Shown: positions 45,904 to 54,417 of the stretch, in pieces
How the letters are laid out: each line of letters starts with the position of its first letter
How positions within the stretch are numbered: position 1 is the stretch's first letter
Source of the DNA: an uncultured Prevotella sp.
GTDB taxonomy: Bacteria > Bacteroidota > Bacteroidia > Bacteroidales > Bacteroidaceae
Length of the DNA stretch: 64,000 bases
Reading direction: 5' to 3'
Assembly (NCBI GenBank): GCA_900543975.1
Contig: UQTI01000001.1
Span: 20,056 to 84,055 of the forward strand
The notes under the pieces: model-generated
Seen by the model: only the letters and a program-made list of their open reading frames with translations
What the model was told of the DNA's origin: nothing
The model's database searches: none
Made by a program: the position numbers and the translations under genes

Positions 45904-45990
45904 ATGATGACATTAGTTGTATTCGCCATTGTTGCTGCAACTGTAGCACAGGCAATTAGTTTGGGTCACAAGATTGATTTGCACAAGTAA
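45904..45990 (+). CDS. 28-residue small membrane protein
   Basis: Reads MMTLVVFAIVAATVAQAISL followed by GHKIDLHK and TAA. A single hydrophobic helix and a basic tail. It has a perfect promoter, an A-rich AAAGGAAAATTATTATG initiation region, and a hairpin terminator 80 bp downstream, so the transcript contains nothing else. The alternative is a small RNA with a chance frame. Such short, separately promoted membrane proteins are often missed by gene callers. Function unknown. Confidence 0.65.
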   Translation: MMTLVVFAIVAATVAQAISLGHKIDLHK

Positions 45991-46070
45991 ACAATCTTGG
46001 CTTGCTTAAAAAGCAAGCTGACACCCCTTTCCATTTAGGAAGAAACATTTTGAAAGTATTTATATATAAG

Positions 46071-46108
46071 ATGGCGAGTCGCTTCAATTAGCGGCTCGCC
46101 ATTTTGGG
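46071..46108 (+). terminator. terminator of the 28-aa gene
   Basis: 12-bp stem ATGGCGAGTCGC / GCGGCTCGCCAT (one G-T pair) around an 8-nt loop, followed by TTTGGGTTT. Confidence 0.8.
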
Positions 46109-46113
46109 TTTAT

Positions 46114-46158
46114 GACAGAAAGCGTTTTGTAACAGAAAGCGTTTTGTAACAGAAAGCG
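46114..46158. repeat. 18-bp direct repeats
   Basis: ACAGAAAGCGTTTTGTA occurs twice with a third partial copy, just upstream of the hexosaminidase promoter. Confidence 0.8.
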
Positions 46159-46173
46159 AAAAAAGAGTTTGTT

Positions 46174-46205
46174 TTTGGTTATATGAAATAAAATCCGTAC
46201 TTTTG
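46174..46205 (+). promoter_or_regulatory. promoter of the hexosaminidase gene
   Basis: TTTG-N20-TACTTTTG, 51 bp before the ATG. Confidence 0.75.
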
Positions 46206-46256
46206 CCAACGGAATATTAGCTTTCAGAAAAACCATAATCTGTTTTTTTTAAATAA

Positions 46257-48296
46257 ATGCAATCTATGACTAACAAACAACAACTCGTGATGTCAATCGT
46301 GGCGTGTGCTTTGGCGTTTTCTCCAATGGCAAATGCCCAGAACAAGACAGCGATAAAACTGTTACCCAAACCGCATGCTCTAACGTTTGGAAAGGGCGTG
46401 TTCGCAACCTCTGGTGCCATAAAGGTGGAGAACACCGTAGGCGAGATGGCAGAGAACGTGTTCGTGCCGTCTTGGGCTGCCGATGCTAAAGGCCAGACAG
46501 ACAGGGTGGTGCGCTATGCAAAGCTCGTAGACGCTTCATCGCCAGAGGCTTATCGCCTGCATGTCGTAGCCGACACGTTGCAGATAGAAGCTGCTGCAAA
46601 GGAGGGATTCATGCGTGCTTGGCAGACCGTAGGCCAGATAACAGACAAGAAGGGTGTGCCGTGTGTGGACGTGGAGGATGCTCCTGCTTATAAGTGGCGC
46701 GGACTGATGCTTGACGTGGTGCGCCATTTCTATCCGCTGAGCTTCATCAAGCGCCAGATCGATGTGATGGCTCAATATAAGTTTAACCGTCTGCACCTTC
46801 ATCTCACCGATGCCGAGGGTTGGCGCATGGAGATAAAACGCTATCCGCGACTCACCGACAGCGTGGCGTACAGGCCGATAGAAAATTGGGCCGATTGGCG
46901 TGAGGCAGGACAGCCCTATTGTTCTAAGGATACCCCCAATGCTTATGGCGGTTTTTACACACAAGACCAGTTGCGCGACCTTGTGGCTTACGCTGCTGAA
47001 CGAGGCATAATCATCGTGCCAGAGATAGAGATGCCGGGCCACTCGAGCGAGGCAACGACAGCCTATCCCGAACTGTCATGCACGCACGAGAAGCATAAGC
47101 AGCCCGACTATTGCGCTGGAAGCATTGCCACATACGACTTCCTTGAGAATGTCTTGAAGGAGGTGATGGATGTGTTCCCCTCTCATTACATTCATGTGGG
47201 TGGCGATGAGGCAGCAAAGAAATCGTGGTCTTCTTGTCCTCTGTGTCAGAGCAAGATGCGCGAGCTGGGCACCACAAGCGTGGATGACCTGCAGGCTTAT
47301 CTCATAACCCGCATGGGACAGTTCCTCAACGAGCACGGACGCCAGCTCGTGGGATGGGACGAGGTGATCGCAGGAAACCTGTCGAAGAACACCACGGTGA
47401 TGGTGTGGCGTGACAAGGATCGCGCTCACGAGGCCATAAAGCACGGCTATGACGTGGTGCTCTCGCCAGCCGAATATTGCTATCTCGACCATTATCAGGA
47501 TGCTCCAACCACACAGCGCCCCGCCATTGGTGGCTATCTGCCCTTGGAGAAGGTCTACAATTATGTTCCTGGAGAGAATCTGCCTGAGGCTGAGCGTAAG
47601 CTGATAACCGGTGTTCAAGGCAACCTGTGGACCGAGCATGTAGCAACAACGGAGCATGTGGAGGCTATGTTGTGGCCTCGTGGCCTCGCATTGGCTGAAC
47701 AGGGATGGACGGGTTCCGAGAACAAAGATTATAAAGAGTTTAAGAAACGCGCGTTAGTCCAGATAGACCGTCTACGCAACGAGGAAGGCATGCATCCTTT
47801 TGATCTTAGAAAAGAGGTGGGAGAGCGTCCGCAGGCCTTGGGCACAGTAAAGAACAAGGCTATCGGCGCGAAGATCACTTATAACAAACCCTACTATAAA
47901 GGCTATAACGCCGGCGGCGACAATGGTCTCATCGACGGCAAGTGTGGCGGCTGGACCTATAGCGACGGACGCTGGCAAGGCTTCCTCGGCACGCCTGCCA
48001 TCGACGTGGTCATTGACCTCGGCAAGACGACAAGCATAAACAACGTTGAGATGAGTTTCATGCAGATGAAGCGCACCGAGGTGTTCCTGCCTTCTAAAGT
48101 GCAGGTGATGCTCAGCAATGACGGACAGACTTATGACGAGGTCTACAGCAAAGACGAGCCTCAGGAGGATACCGAAAATCCGTTATACCGCACACACAAG
48201 TGGAAGGGCCACAAGAAGGCACGTTACGTTCATGTAAAGGTTGAGAAATCGACCTTTGGCGGATTTGTCATGTGTGATGAGATAATAATCAGGTGA
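46257..48296 (+). CDS. GH20 beta-N-acetylhexosaminidase
   Basis: A 679-residue exported glycoside hydrolase family 20 enzyme removing terminal beta-GlcNAc/GalNAc. Signal peptide about 4-28 (ACALAFSPMANAQN); the ATG at the fourth codon is an alternative start. GH20b-like N-domain, then the barrel from about 145 (YKWRGLMLDVVRHFYPLSFIKRQID). The catalytic pair Asp317-Glu318 is in HVGGDEAAK; the substrate Trp and Tyr lie in GVQGNLWTEHV. The C-terminal ~130 residues (IDGKCGG… to the end) look like a discoidin/F5-8-type sugar-binding domain. Likely mucin or host-glycan degradation at the periplasm or surface. Confidence 0.95.
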   Translation: MQSMTNKQQLVMSIVACALAFSPMANAQNKTAIKLLPKPHALTFGKGVFATSGAIKVENTVGEMAENVFVPSWAADAKGQTDRVVRYAKLVDASSPEAYRLHVVADTLQIEAAAKEGFMRAWQTVGQITDKKGVPCVDVEDAPAYKWRGLMLDVVRHFYPLSFIKRQIDVMAQYKFNRLHLHLTDAEGWRMEIKRYPRLTDSVAYRPIENWADWREAGQPYCSKDTPNAYGGFYTQDQLRDLVAYAAERGIIIVPEIEMPGHSSEATTAYPELSCTHEKHKQPDYCAGSIATYDFLENVLKEVMDVFPSHYIHVGGDEAAKKSWSSCPLCQSKMRELGTTSVDDLQAYLITRMGQFLNEHGRQLVGWDEVIAGNLSKNTTVMVWRDKDRAHEAIKHGYDVVLSPAEYCYLDHYQDAPTTQRPAIGGYLPLEKVYNYVPGENLPEAERKLITGVQGNLWTEHVATTEHVEAMLWPRGLALAEQGWTGSENKDYKEFKKRALVQIDRLRNEEGMHPFDLRKEVGERPQALGTVKNKAIGAKITYNKPYYKGYNAGGDNGLIDGKCGGWTYSDGRWQGFLGTPAIDVVIDLGKTTSINNVEMSFMQMKRTEVFLPSKVQVMLSNDGQTYDEVYSKDEPQEDTENPLYRTHKWKGHKKARYVHVKVEKSTFGGFVMCDEIIIR

Positions 48297-48336
48297 TAAC
48301 CGTCTCATCGCCATTGTTACAATAAGATTAAAAAAA

Positions 48337-48372
48337 AGCCTCTTGCCATTAAAAAACAATGGTAAGAGGCTT
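48337..48372. terminator. hairpin after the hexosaminidase gene
   Basis: AAGCCTCTTGCCATT pairs with AATGGTAAGAGGCTT (one G-T pair); a run of T lies next to it on the minus strand only. Its right arm overlaps the TTG of the corA promoter. Confidence 0.6.
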
Positions 48373-48400
48373 GCCGTCTCGCAAGAATTTATTACTTTTG
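48371..48400 (+). promoter_or_regulatory. corA promoter
   Basis: TTG-N19-TACTTTTG; predicts a leader of about 130 nt. Confidence 0.75.
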
Positions 48401-48432
48401 CACCACAAAAGAATTTATCATTAATTTATAAT

Positions 48433-48474
48433 ATGGACGACTATCACGCGGAAAACATGAATTTCGTAGGATAG
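48433..48474 (+). CDS. possible 13-codon leader peptide of corA
   Basis: ATG to TAG encodes MDDYHAENMNFVG. Its stop codon lies inside the first arm of the hairpin that follows, the layout expected of a translated leader that controls folding of a downstream structure. No homology can be judged at this length. It could be chance. Confidence 0.35.
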   Translation: MDDYHAENMNFVG

Positions 48475-48509
48475 AGCCGCTTTTATGAGTAAAGCAAGGC
48501 TCCATCCTA
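48467..48509 (+). promoter_or_regulatory. structured corA leader hairpin
   Basis: TAGGATAGAGCC (48467-48478) pairs with GGCTCCATCCTA (48498-48509) with a single G-T pair, and GCTTT/AAAGC stacks inside. It ends 27 bp before the corA start and has no T-run, so it is not a simple terminator. Confidence 0.55.
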
Positions 48510-48536
48510 TTTGCATCGTCATGGAGATTTTGCTTT

Positions 48537-49463
48537 ATGAGAACATATTGGAACACCAACTCGACACTTAAGACAATCAGCGATTGGCAGCCCAACTGCT
48601 GGATTCAAGTAACATGCCCCACAGAAGAAGACCAAGAATATCTGGAGGACAAGTTTAACATTCCCGATTATTTTCTTTCCGACATCAGCGATACGGACGA
48701 ACGGGCCCGTTATGAGTATGATGACGGATGGATGCTCATCATCCTCCGTATACCCTATGTCAAGGAGATACGCTCGCGCACGCCTTACACCACCGTGCCT
48801 CTCGGCATCATTCATAAGCGTGACGTGACCATCACCGTGTGTTATTATGAGACAAACATGATGATCGATTTTGTCAGTTATCAGCAGAAACGTGGGGTGG
48901 GATTCACCGATTATGTGGACATGATCTTCCGACTGTTCCTTTCGTCGGCGGTGTGGTACCTTAAGCGCTTGAAGCAGATAAACACGCTCATAGAGAAGGC
49001 AAAACACAACCTCGACCACGGCGTGAACAACGAGTCGCTTATAGGCCTGAGCCGTCTGCAAGACTCGCTCACCTATTTTATAACCTCAATTCGCGGAAAC
49101 GAGACCTTGCTTGCCAAACTGAAGTTTAAGCTTCAGGTCGATGAGCTTGATGCCGACCTCATTGAGGACGTAAACATCGAGATGTCGCAGGCACGGGAAA
49201 CAACAAATATCTATGCCGATATCCTGGAATCGACGATGGACACCTACTCGAGCATTATCAACAACAACATGAACACCGTTATGCGTACCCTCACATCGGT
49301 GTCGATCATCATGATGTTTCCGACGCTCATCTCTTCAATCTTCGGTATGAACCTCATCAACGGCATGGAGGAAAGCCGCTACGGATTCCTTATTGCCATG
49401 GTGCTCTCTGTCTTCGTGTCAGGCATATCGTGGGTTATCTTGAAACGCAAACGCTTGCTTTGA
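48537..49463 (+). CDS. corA: CorA-family magnesium/cobalt transporter
   Basis: A 308-residue pentameric inner-membrane channel for Mg2+ (Co2+/Ni2+). The N-terminal cytoplasmic funnel (1-230) includes the alpha/beta domain and long stalk helix (ESTMDTYSSIINNNMNTVMRTLTSVSIIMMFPTLI); two membrane helices follow, with the signature GMN at 270-272 (SSIFGMNLINGM). The periplasmic loop is GMEESRYG rather than the classic MPE, as in many Bacteroidetes members. A lysine-rich C-terminus faces the cytoplasm. Its long structured leader suggests regulation. Confidence 0.95.
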   Translation: MRTYWNTNSTLKTISDWQPNCWIQVTCPTEEDQEYLEDKFNIPDYFLSDISDTDERARYEYDDGWMLIILRIPYVKEIRSRTPYTTVPLGIIHKRDVTITVCYYETNMMIDFVSYQQKRGVGFTDYVDMIFRLFLSSAVWYLKRLKQINTLIEKAKHNLDHGVNNESLIGLSRLQDSLTYFITSIRGNETLLAKLKFKLQVDELDADLIEDVNIEMSQARETTNIYADILESTMDTYSSIINNNMNTVMRTLTSVSIIMMFPTLISSIFGMNLINGMEESRYGFLIAMVLSVFVSGISWVILKRKRLL

Positions 49464-49607
49464 CGCAGGTTTTAAGATTGGCTTGAAAGCTTTTCACGGC
49501 GGCTTGTTGTTGATGTATACAAACGTGCAAGAGTGCTTTAAGAAGGGCTTAAAAGCCTTATAAATAAGGTATATTGGACTAAAAACGAAAAAAAAACGCA
49601 TTTTTCG

Positions 49608-49637
49608 TTGCTATTCAATTTTTTTTATTTAAGTTTG
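49608..49637 (+). promoter_or_regulatory. promoter of the DUF349 gene
   Basis: TTG-N19-TAAGTTTG, about 137 bp before the ATG. The preceding 140 bp after corA hold nothing recognised. Confidence 0.75.
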
Positions 49638-49670
49638 CACTTTAAAGAATGTGAAATGGTCATGCCGACA

Positions 49671-49700
49671 GACAGATTGCCCTCTTCACAGGGCTCTGTC
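49671..49700 (+). promoter_or_regulatory. hairpin in the DUF349 gene leader
   Basis: GACAG…GCCCT pairs with AGGGC…CTGTC around CTTCAC, followed shortly by CCTTTTTG; could act as an attenuator. Confidence 0.4.
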
Positions 49701-49773
49701 CTACTGCCTTTTTGACGAGGCGCGGTGTGGCATTTATTTGAATGATTACCTTGTCATAAACTAAAACAGTGAA

Positions 49774-51645
49774 ATGATGGACTCTCAAGAGAACACCCTG
49801 AATCAGGGAACATTAGAAAGCGAGAAGAACGTGGAGCAATCTGCCGTTCAAGTGGAAACTGCCGATGAAAGCGCTACTGCAGCTCCCGTGGCTACTGATC
49901 CTCAAGCTAACGAACAGCCTGTGGAAGAGGCTGCGCCGGCAAAGGTCTACAAGACAAAGAAAGAGGTCATTGAACGTCTAAAGGAGATTGTGGCCAGTGA
50001 CGAATGTCCTGCCAAGGAAGAGATAGACCATCTCAAGACCGTGTTCTACAAGCTGCACATTGCGGAGCGCGAAGCAGCACTAAAGGCTTATATCGACGGT
50101 GGCGGCGATCCGGAAACTTATCAGATCGTGCCCGACGAGGACGAAGAGGTCTTCAAGGCCGAGATGAGCGTTGTGCGCGAAAAGAGAGCCAAGGTGTTCC
50201 AGCAACAGGAGGAGGAGAAGCAGGAAAACTTGCAGAAGAAGCTTGACATCATTGAGAAAATAAAGGCTATGGCCACCTCGCCTGAGGAGGCAAACAAGTC
50301 GTATAACGAGTTTAAGGAGCTGCAACAGCAGTGGAAAGAGATAAAGGCTGTGCCTGCAGAGCGCGCAAGCGAGCTGTGGCGCAACTATCAGCTTTATGTG
50401 GAGCAGTTCTATGACCTGCTGAAGCTTAACAGCGAGGCACGCGAGTATGACTTCAAGAAGAACCTCGAGATAAAGACCAAGCTGTGTGAGGCTGCCGAGA
50501 ACCTGGCTAACGAGGAAGACGTTATAAGCGCGTTCCACCAGCTTCAGGAGCTGCATCAGCAGTATCGCGAGACCGGCCCCGTGGCCAAGGAGCTTCGTGA
50601 GAAGGTGTGGGCCCGCTTCAAGGCTGCCTCTACTGTTGTGAACAAGCGTCATCAGCAGTATTTTGAGACCTTGCGTGCTGGCGAAGAGGAGAACCTCAAC
50701 AAGAAGACCGAACTGTGTGAGAAGGTTGAGGCCCTCATAAAGGAAGAGAACAAGGGTGCTGCCGATTGGGAGAAGCACACAAAGGAGATAATCGCTCTTC
50801 AGGCAGAGTGGAAGAACATCGGTTTCGCTCCGCAGAAGATGAACGTCAAGATTTTTGAACGCTTCCGCGCTGCTTGTGACGATTTCTTCGGTCGCAAGGT
50901 AGAATATTTCAAGAAGATGAAGGCTGAGCTTGCAGAGAACGCCGAGAAGAAGCGTGCTCTCGTTGAGAAAGCAAAGGCTTTGCAGGACAGCACCGACTGG
51001 AAGTCGACAAGCGACAAGCTCGTTGCTTTGCAGAAGGAGTGGAAGACCATCGGCATGGTGCAGAAGCGCCTTGGCGACCAGCTCTGGAAGGAGTTTCTTG
51101 ACGCGTGCAACAAGTTCTTCGAGGCCCGTAACGCAGCCAATGCCGGAACACACAACGAGGAGCGTGAGAACCTTGCCAAGAAGAAGGATGTCATTGAGAA
51201 GCTGAAGGCTGTGCTTGAGGCTGCCGCTGACGATGCCCAGCAGCAGGTGCAGAAGCTTGTTGAAGAGTATAACGCCATCGGCCATGTGCCTTATAAGGAA
51301 AAGGACAAGGTGTATGACGAGTATCATGAGGTGCTCGACAAGATTTATAAACAGCTCAACGTTTCAGCTACACGCCGTCGCCTGAACAACTTCAAGAACA
51401 ACCTTAAGAACGTGGCCAAGCGTGGTGAGGATGCTCTCGACAACGAGCGTGGCCGTCTGGTTCGCCGTTTTGAGCAGCTCAAGCAGGAGGTTCAGACTTA
51501 TGAGAATAACCTCGGCTTCCTCAACGCAAGCAGCAAGAAGGGTAACAGTCTGGTGGAAGAGATGAACCGCAAGGTACAGAAGCTCCGCGACGACATGGAA
51601 CTTGTCAAACAGAAGATTAAGGCTATTGACGCTGAGAACAAGTAA
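49774..51645 (+). CDS. DUF349 repeat protein
   Basis: A 623-residue acidic, all-helical cytoplasmic protein with about five DUF349 modules, each about 70-80 residues with a WK-I/T-G/A signature (QQWKEIKAVPAERASELWRNY, AEWKNIGFAPQKMNVKIFERFRAACDDFF, KEWKTIGMVQKRLGDQLWKEFLDACNKFF and others). Residues 1-50 are a low-complexity acidic N-terminus. The C-terminal 90 residues are a coiled-coil. The family is widespread in Bacteroidota; a molecular role is not established to my knowledge. The second Met is equally possible as start (ATGATG). Confidence 0.9.
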   Translation: MMDSQENTLNQGTLESEKNVEQSAVQVETADESATAAPVATDPQANEQPVEEAAPAKVYKTKKEVIERLKEIVASDECPAKEEIDHLKTVFYKLHIAEREAALKAYIDGGGDPETYQIVPDEDEEVFKAEMSVVREKRAKVFQQQEEEKQENLQKKLDIIEKIKAMATSPEEANKSYNEFKELQQQWKEIKAVPAERASELWRNYQLYVEQFYDLLKLNSEAREYDFKKNLEIKTKLCEAAENLANEEDVISAFHQLQELHQQYRETGPVAKELREKVWARFKAASTVVNKRHQQYFETLRAGEEENLNKKTELCEKVEALIKEENKGAADWEKHTKEIIALQAEWKNIGFAPQKMNVKIFERFRAACDDFFGRKVEYFKKMKAELAENAEKKRALVEKAKALQDSTDWKSTSDKLVALQKEWKTIGMVQKRLGDQLWKEFLDACNKFFEARNAANAGTHNEERENLAKKKDVIEKLKAVLEAAADDAQQQVQKLVEEYNAIGHVPYKEKDKVYDEYHEVLDKIYKQLNVSATRRRLNNFKNNLKNVAKRGEDALDNERGRLVRRFEQLKQEVQTYENNLGFLNASSKKGNSLVEEMNRKVQKLRDDMELVKQKIKAIDAENK

Positions 51646-51693
51646 AGAAGCTACAAAGCCCAAAGCTACATTTTTAAAGCTTATAAGCAAACA

Positions 51694-51733
51694 AAAAAAG
51701 GGATGTGTCTTTCAAACGACACATCCCTTTTTT
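51694..51733. terminator. bidirectional terminator between DUF349 gene and trxB
   Basis: Perfect 16-bp stem (AAAAAAGGGATGTGTC and its complement) with an 8-nt loop; A-run on one side and T-run on the other, so it works for both converging genes. Confidence 0.9.
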
Positions 51734-51755
51734 GTAAACCAATGAGTTTCTTTTT

Positions 51756-52697
51756 TTATTCCTGTGCTGCAAGATAGCGCTCTGCCTCAAGAGCAGCTTT
51801 GCAACCGCTGCCCGCTGCCACGATGGCCTGACGGTAAACAGGGTCGGCACAGTCGCCAGCGGCAAACACACCTGCCACATTGGTGCAAGGCGAGTTGTCG
51901 TGGGTCTTGATGTAGCCTGTCTCGTCAAGCTCCAGCCACGGCTTGAACACATCGGTGTTGGGCTTGTGGCCGATAGCAAGGAAGAAACCGTCGATGGGCA
52001 GGTCATATGTCTGCTCGTCAGCCTCGCCCTTACGCTTCACGAGGTGTGCGCCCTCAACCTTGTCCTCACCATAGAGGCCAAGAGTGTTGTGCTCATACAG
52101 GATCTCTATCTTCGGGTTCTCCTCGACACGTCGACGCATCACCTCGCTGGCACGCAGATAGGGCTTGCGCACAATCATGTAAACTTTCTGACAGAGCTGT
52201 GACAGATAAGAGGCCTCCTCACAGGCTGTGTCGCCACCGCCCACCACGGCAACGGTCTTCTTGCGGTAGAAGAACCCGTCGCAGGTGGCACATGCGCTTA
52301 CGCCACGTCCGTTATATTTCCGTTCGTCGTCAAGCCCAAGATATTTGGCTGATGCGCCAGTGGCAATGATTACGGTGTCGGCCTCAATTTCTCCCTCGTC
52401 AGTGGTAATGAGGTAAGGAGCTTTGGAGAAGTCGACCTTCATGACCATGCCGCTACGTATGTCGCATCCAAACTTTGAAGCCTGCTCTTGCAGATCCATC
52501 ATCATCTGGTTGCCGTCGACACCCTCAGGATAGCCAGGGAAGTTCTCCACCGTTGTGGTCTGCGTGAGCTGTCCGCCCATCTGCATGCCACAAAGGAGCA
52601 CGGGGTTAAGGTTGGCGCGTCCCGCATAGATGGCGGCGGTGTAGCCAGCCGGTCCACTGCCCACGATGAGGCAGCGTGTATGTTCAATGTTGCTCAT
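51756..52697 (-). CDS. trxB: thioredoxin-disulfide reductase
   Basis: A 313-residue low-molecular-weight flavoenzyme that reduces thioredoxin with NADPH. The FAD-binding GSGPAGYTAAIYAGRA (13-28), redox pair Cys136-Ala-Thr-Cys139 (SACATCDGFF) and the NADPH site VVGGGDTACEEASYL (about 151-165) are intact; the C-terminal GVFAAGDCADPVYRQAIVAAGSG completes FAD binding. It lies 21 bp downstream of a glutathione peroxidase gene on the same strand: thioredoxin is probably the reductant of that peroxidase. Confidence 0.97.
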   Translation of the reverse strand: MSNIEHTRCLIVGSGPAGYTAAIYAGRANLNPVLLCGMQMGGQLTQTTTVENFPGYPEGVDGNQMMMDLQEQASKFGCDIRSGMVMKVDFSKAPYLITTDEGEIEADTVIIATGASAKYLGLDDERKYNGRGVSACATCDGFFYRKKTVAVVGGGDTACEEASYLSQLCQKVYMIVRKPYLRASEVMRRRVEENPKIEILYEHNTLGLYGEDKVEGAHLVKRKGEADEQTYDLPIDGFFLAIGHKPNTDVFKPWLELDETGYIKTHDNSPCTNVAGVFAAGDCADPVYRQAIVAAGSGCKAALEAERYLAAQE

Positions 52698-52718
52698 TGT
52701 GATGTGTTTTCTGTTTTT

Positions 52719-53273
52719 TTATTTTGCCAGTTCCTCTTCAATGGCTTTGGCAATGACCTCAAAACTCTCTGTCGGCTCAAAACGGGCAACGACCTGTCCT
52801 TTCTTGTTGACAAGAAATTTTGTGAAGTTCCATTTTATGTCTGCCTTCTCTGCATAGTCGGGATCAGCCTCGCCGAGCATCTTCTCAAGCACAGGTGTGA
52901 GCTTGTGGTCAGGGTTGAAGCCTCCGAACCCCTTCTGTGTCTGTAAGAAAGCGAAGAGAGGGTCGGCATCTGGTCCGTTGACCTTTACCTTCTTGAAACG
53001 TGCAAACTCGGTGTTGTAAGTAAGCTTGCAGAAATTGTGTATCGACTCGTCTGTTCCTGGGGCCTGCTGCCCAAACTGGTTACAGGGAAAGTCAAGCACT
53101 TCAAACCCTTGGGCGTGGTATGTCTCATAGAGTTTCTCCAGTTCTTCATACTGTGGGGTGAAACCACATTTTGTTGCTGTGTTGACAATTAGCAGCACCT
53201 CGTTGGCATAGCATTGCAGTGACAGTGTGCCGCCTTTTCTTTCTTTTACAGAGAATTCGTAAACCGTTCTCAT
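52719..53273 (-). CDS. glutathione peroxidase-family thiol peroxidase
   Basis: A 184-residue peroxide-reducing enzyme. The peroxidatic residue is Cys36 (NTATKCGFTPQYEELEKLY), not selenocysteine; the Gln of the tetrad is near LDFPCNQFGQQAPG (which also holds a likely resolving Cys) and the Trp in IKWNFTKFLVNKKG. This is the bacterial, thioredoxin-dependent type; pairing with trxB supports that. A -7 box TAACTTTG is on the minus strand at 53329-53336, about 55 bp upstream. Confidence 0.95.
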   Translation of the reverse strand: MRTVYEFSVKERKGGTLSLQCYANEVLLIVNTATKCGFTPQYEELEKLYETYHAQGFEVLDFPCNQFGQQAPGTDESIHNFCKLTYNTEFARFKKVKVNGPDADPLFAFLQTQKGFGGFNPDHKLTPVLEKMLGEADPDYAEKADIKWNFTKFLVNKKGQVVARFEPTESFEVIAKAIEEELAK

Positions 53274-53423
53274 CTTTTAATAAATCGTTATTTTAAAAAA
53301 TGTTTGTTGTCTTATCCTTTTGTTTTTGCAAAGTTAGCTATTTTATTTTTAATTTATTGCCAAATATCTGTCTTTATTGCAATTTTCTTTGCCCCTCACA
53401 GCCGAAATGTGAAAAAAAATATG

Positions 53424-53431
53424 TAAGTTTG
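53424..53431 (+). promoter_or_regulatory. -7-like element directly before rsmA
   Basis: TAAGTTTG ends 4 bp before the ATG. If used, transcription would begin at or next to the start codon (leaderless). No TTG is found at the usual spacing. Confidence 0.4.
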
Positions 53432-53435
53432 CGAC

Positions 53436-54266
53436 ATGAAAAGTGTAAGACCTAAAAAGAATCTCGGTCAGCATTTCTTGACCGACCTCAGCATAGCGCG
53501 CCGCATCGCCGACACGGTGGATGCCTGTCCCGACATTCCAGTGCTCGAGATAGGCCCAGGCATGGGTGTGCTTACACAATATCTTGTCACCAAAGACCGC
53601 GAGGTGAAGGCGGTGGAGATAGACAGCGAGAGCGTGGCCTACCTACATGCCAACTTCCCCAAGTTGCGTGACAACATCATTGGCGACGACTTCCTGCGCA
53701 TGGATCTCAACGAGATTTTTGCAGGACATCAGTTTGTGCTCACAGGCAACTATCCTTACGACATATCGTCACAGATTTTCTTCAAGATGCTCGATTATAA
53801 GGATCTCATACCCTGCTGCACGGGCATGATTCAGCGTGAGGTGGCGTTGCGCATGGCGTCGGAGCCAGGCAACAAAGCCTACGGCATCTTGTCGGTGCTC
53901 ATACAGGCGTGGTATGATGTGGAATATCTGTTCACCGTCGACGAGCATGTGTTCAACCCGCCACCAAAGGTTAAGAGTGCGGTCATACGCATGACGCGCA
54001 ACGGTGTGACCGACCTCGGCTGCGATGAGCGTCTGTTCAAGCGCATCGTGAAGGCTGTGTTCAACCAGCGCCGCAAGATGCTGCGCGTCAGCTTGCGTCA
54101 GATCTTCTCAGGAACGCCCGCCCGTCCAGAGTTTTACACCAACGAGGTTATGACCAAGCGCCCCGAGCAATTGTCGGTGGCACAGTTTGTCGAACTCACC
54201 AACATGGTTGAAGCTGAGCTTGCTGCCGTGGCAGAAAAAGGCGAGGACAAGGGTGCAGATTTATAG
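53436..54266 (+). CDS. rsmA: 16S rRNA dimethyladenosine transferase
   Basis: KsgA/RsmA dimethylates the two adjacent adenosines in the 3' hairpin of 16S rRNA (A1518/A1519 in E. coli numbering) during 30S maturation. The 276-residue chain starts KSVRPKKNLGQHFLTD, the family's usual start. SAM-binding LEIGPGMGVLTQYL (about 37-50), the acidic EID (about 66-68), and catalytic motif IV NYPYDIS (about 107-113) are intact; FNQRRKMLRVSLR is the C-terminal RNA-binding part. Divergent from the peroxidase–trxB pair. Confidence 0.97.
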   Translation: MKSVRPKKNLGQHFLTDLSIARRIADTVDACPDIPVLEIGPGMGVLTQYLVTKDREVKAVEIDSESVAYLHANFPKLRDNIIGDDFLRMDLNEIFAGHQFVLTGNYPYDISSQIFFKMLDYKDLIPCCTGMIQREVALRMASEPGNKAYGILSVLIQAWYDVEYLFTVDEHVFNPPPKVKSAVIRMTRNGVTDLGCDERLFKRIVKAVFNQRRKMLRVSLRQIFSGTPARPEFYTNEVMTKRPEQLSVAQFVELTNMVEAELAAVAEKGEDKGADL

Positions 54267-54337
54267 ATGCCAAGGTGCAGATTTATAGACTCCATGGATG
54301 CAGAAGAATAAAAGTTGTAAAAATCAACTTTAAAGAG

Positions 54338-54368
54338 TTGCATAATTCGGAGAATATAGCTAAATTTG
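54338..54368 (+). promoter_or_regulatory. frr promoter
   Basis: TTG-N20-TAAATTTG, 49 bp before the ATG. Confidence 0.75.
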
Positions 54369-54417
54369 TGAATAAATTCTGTTTTTTGACACATCAAACA
54401 ACAAACACAACAAATAT

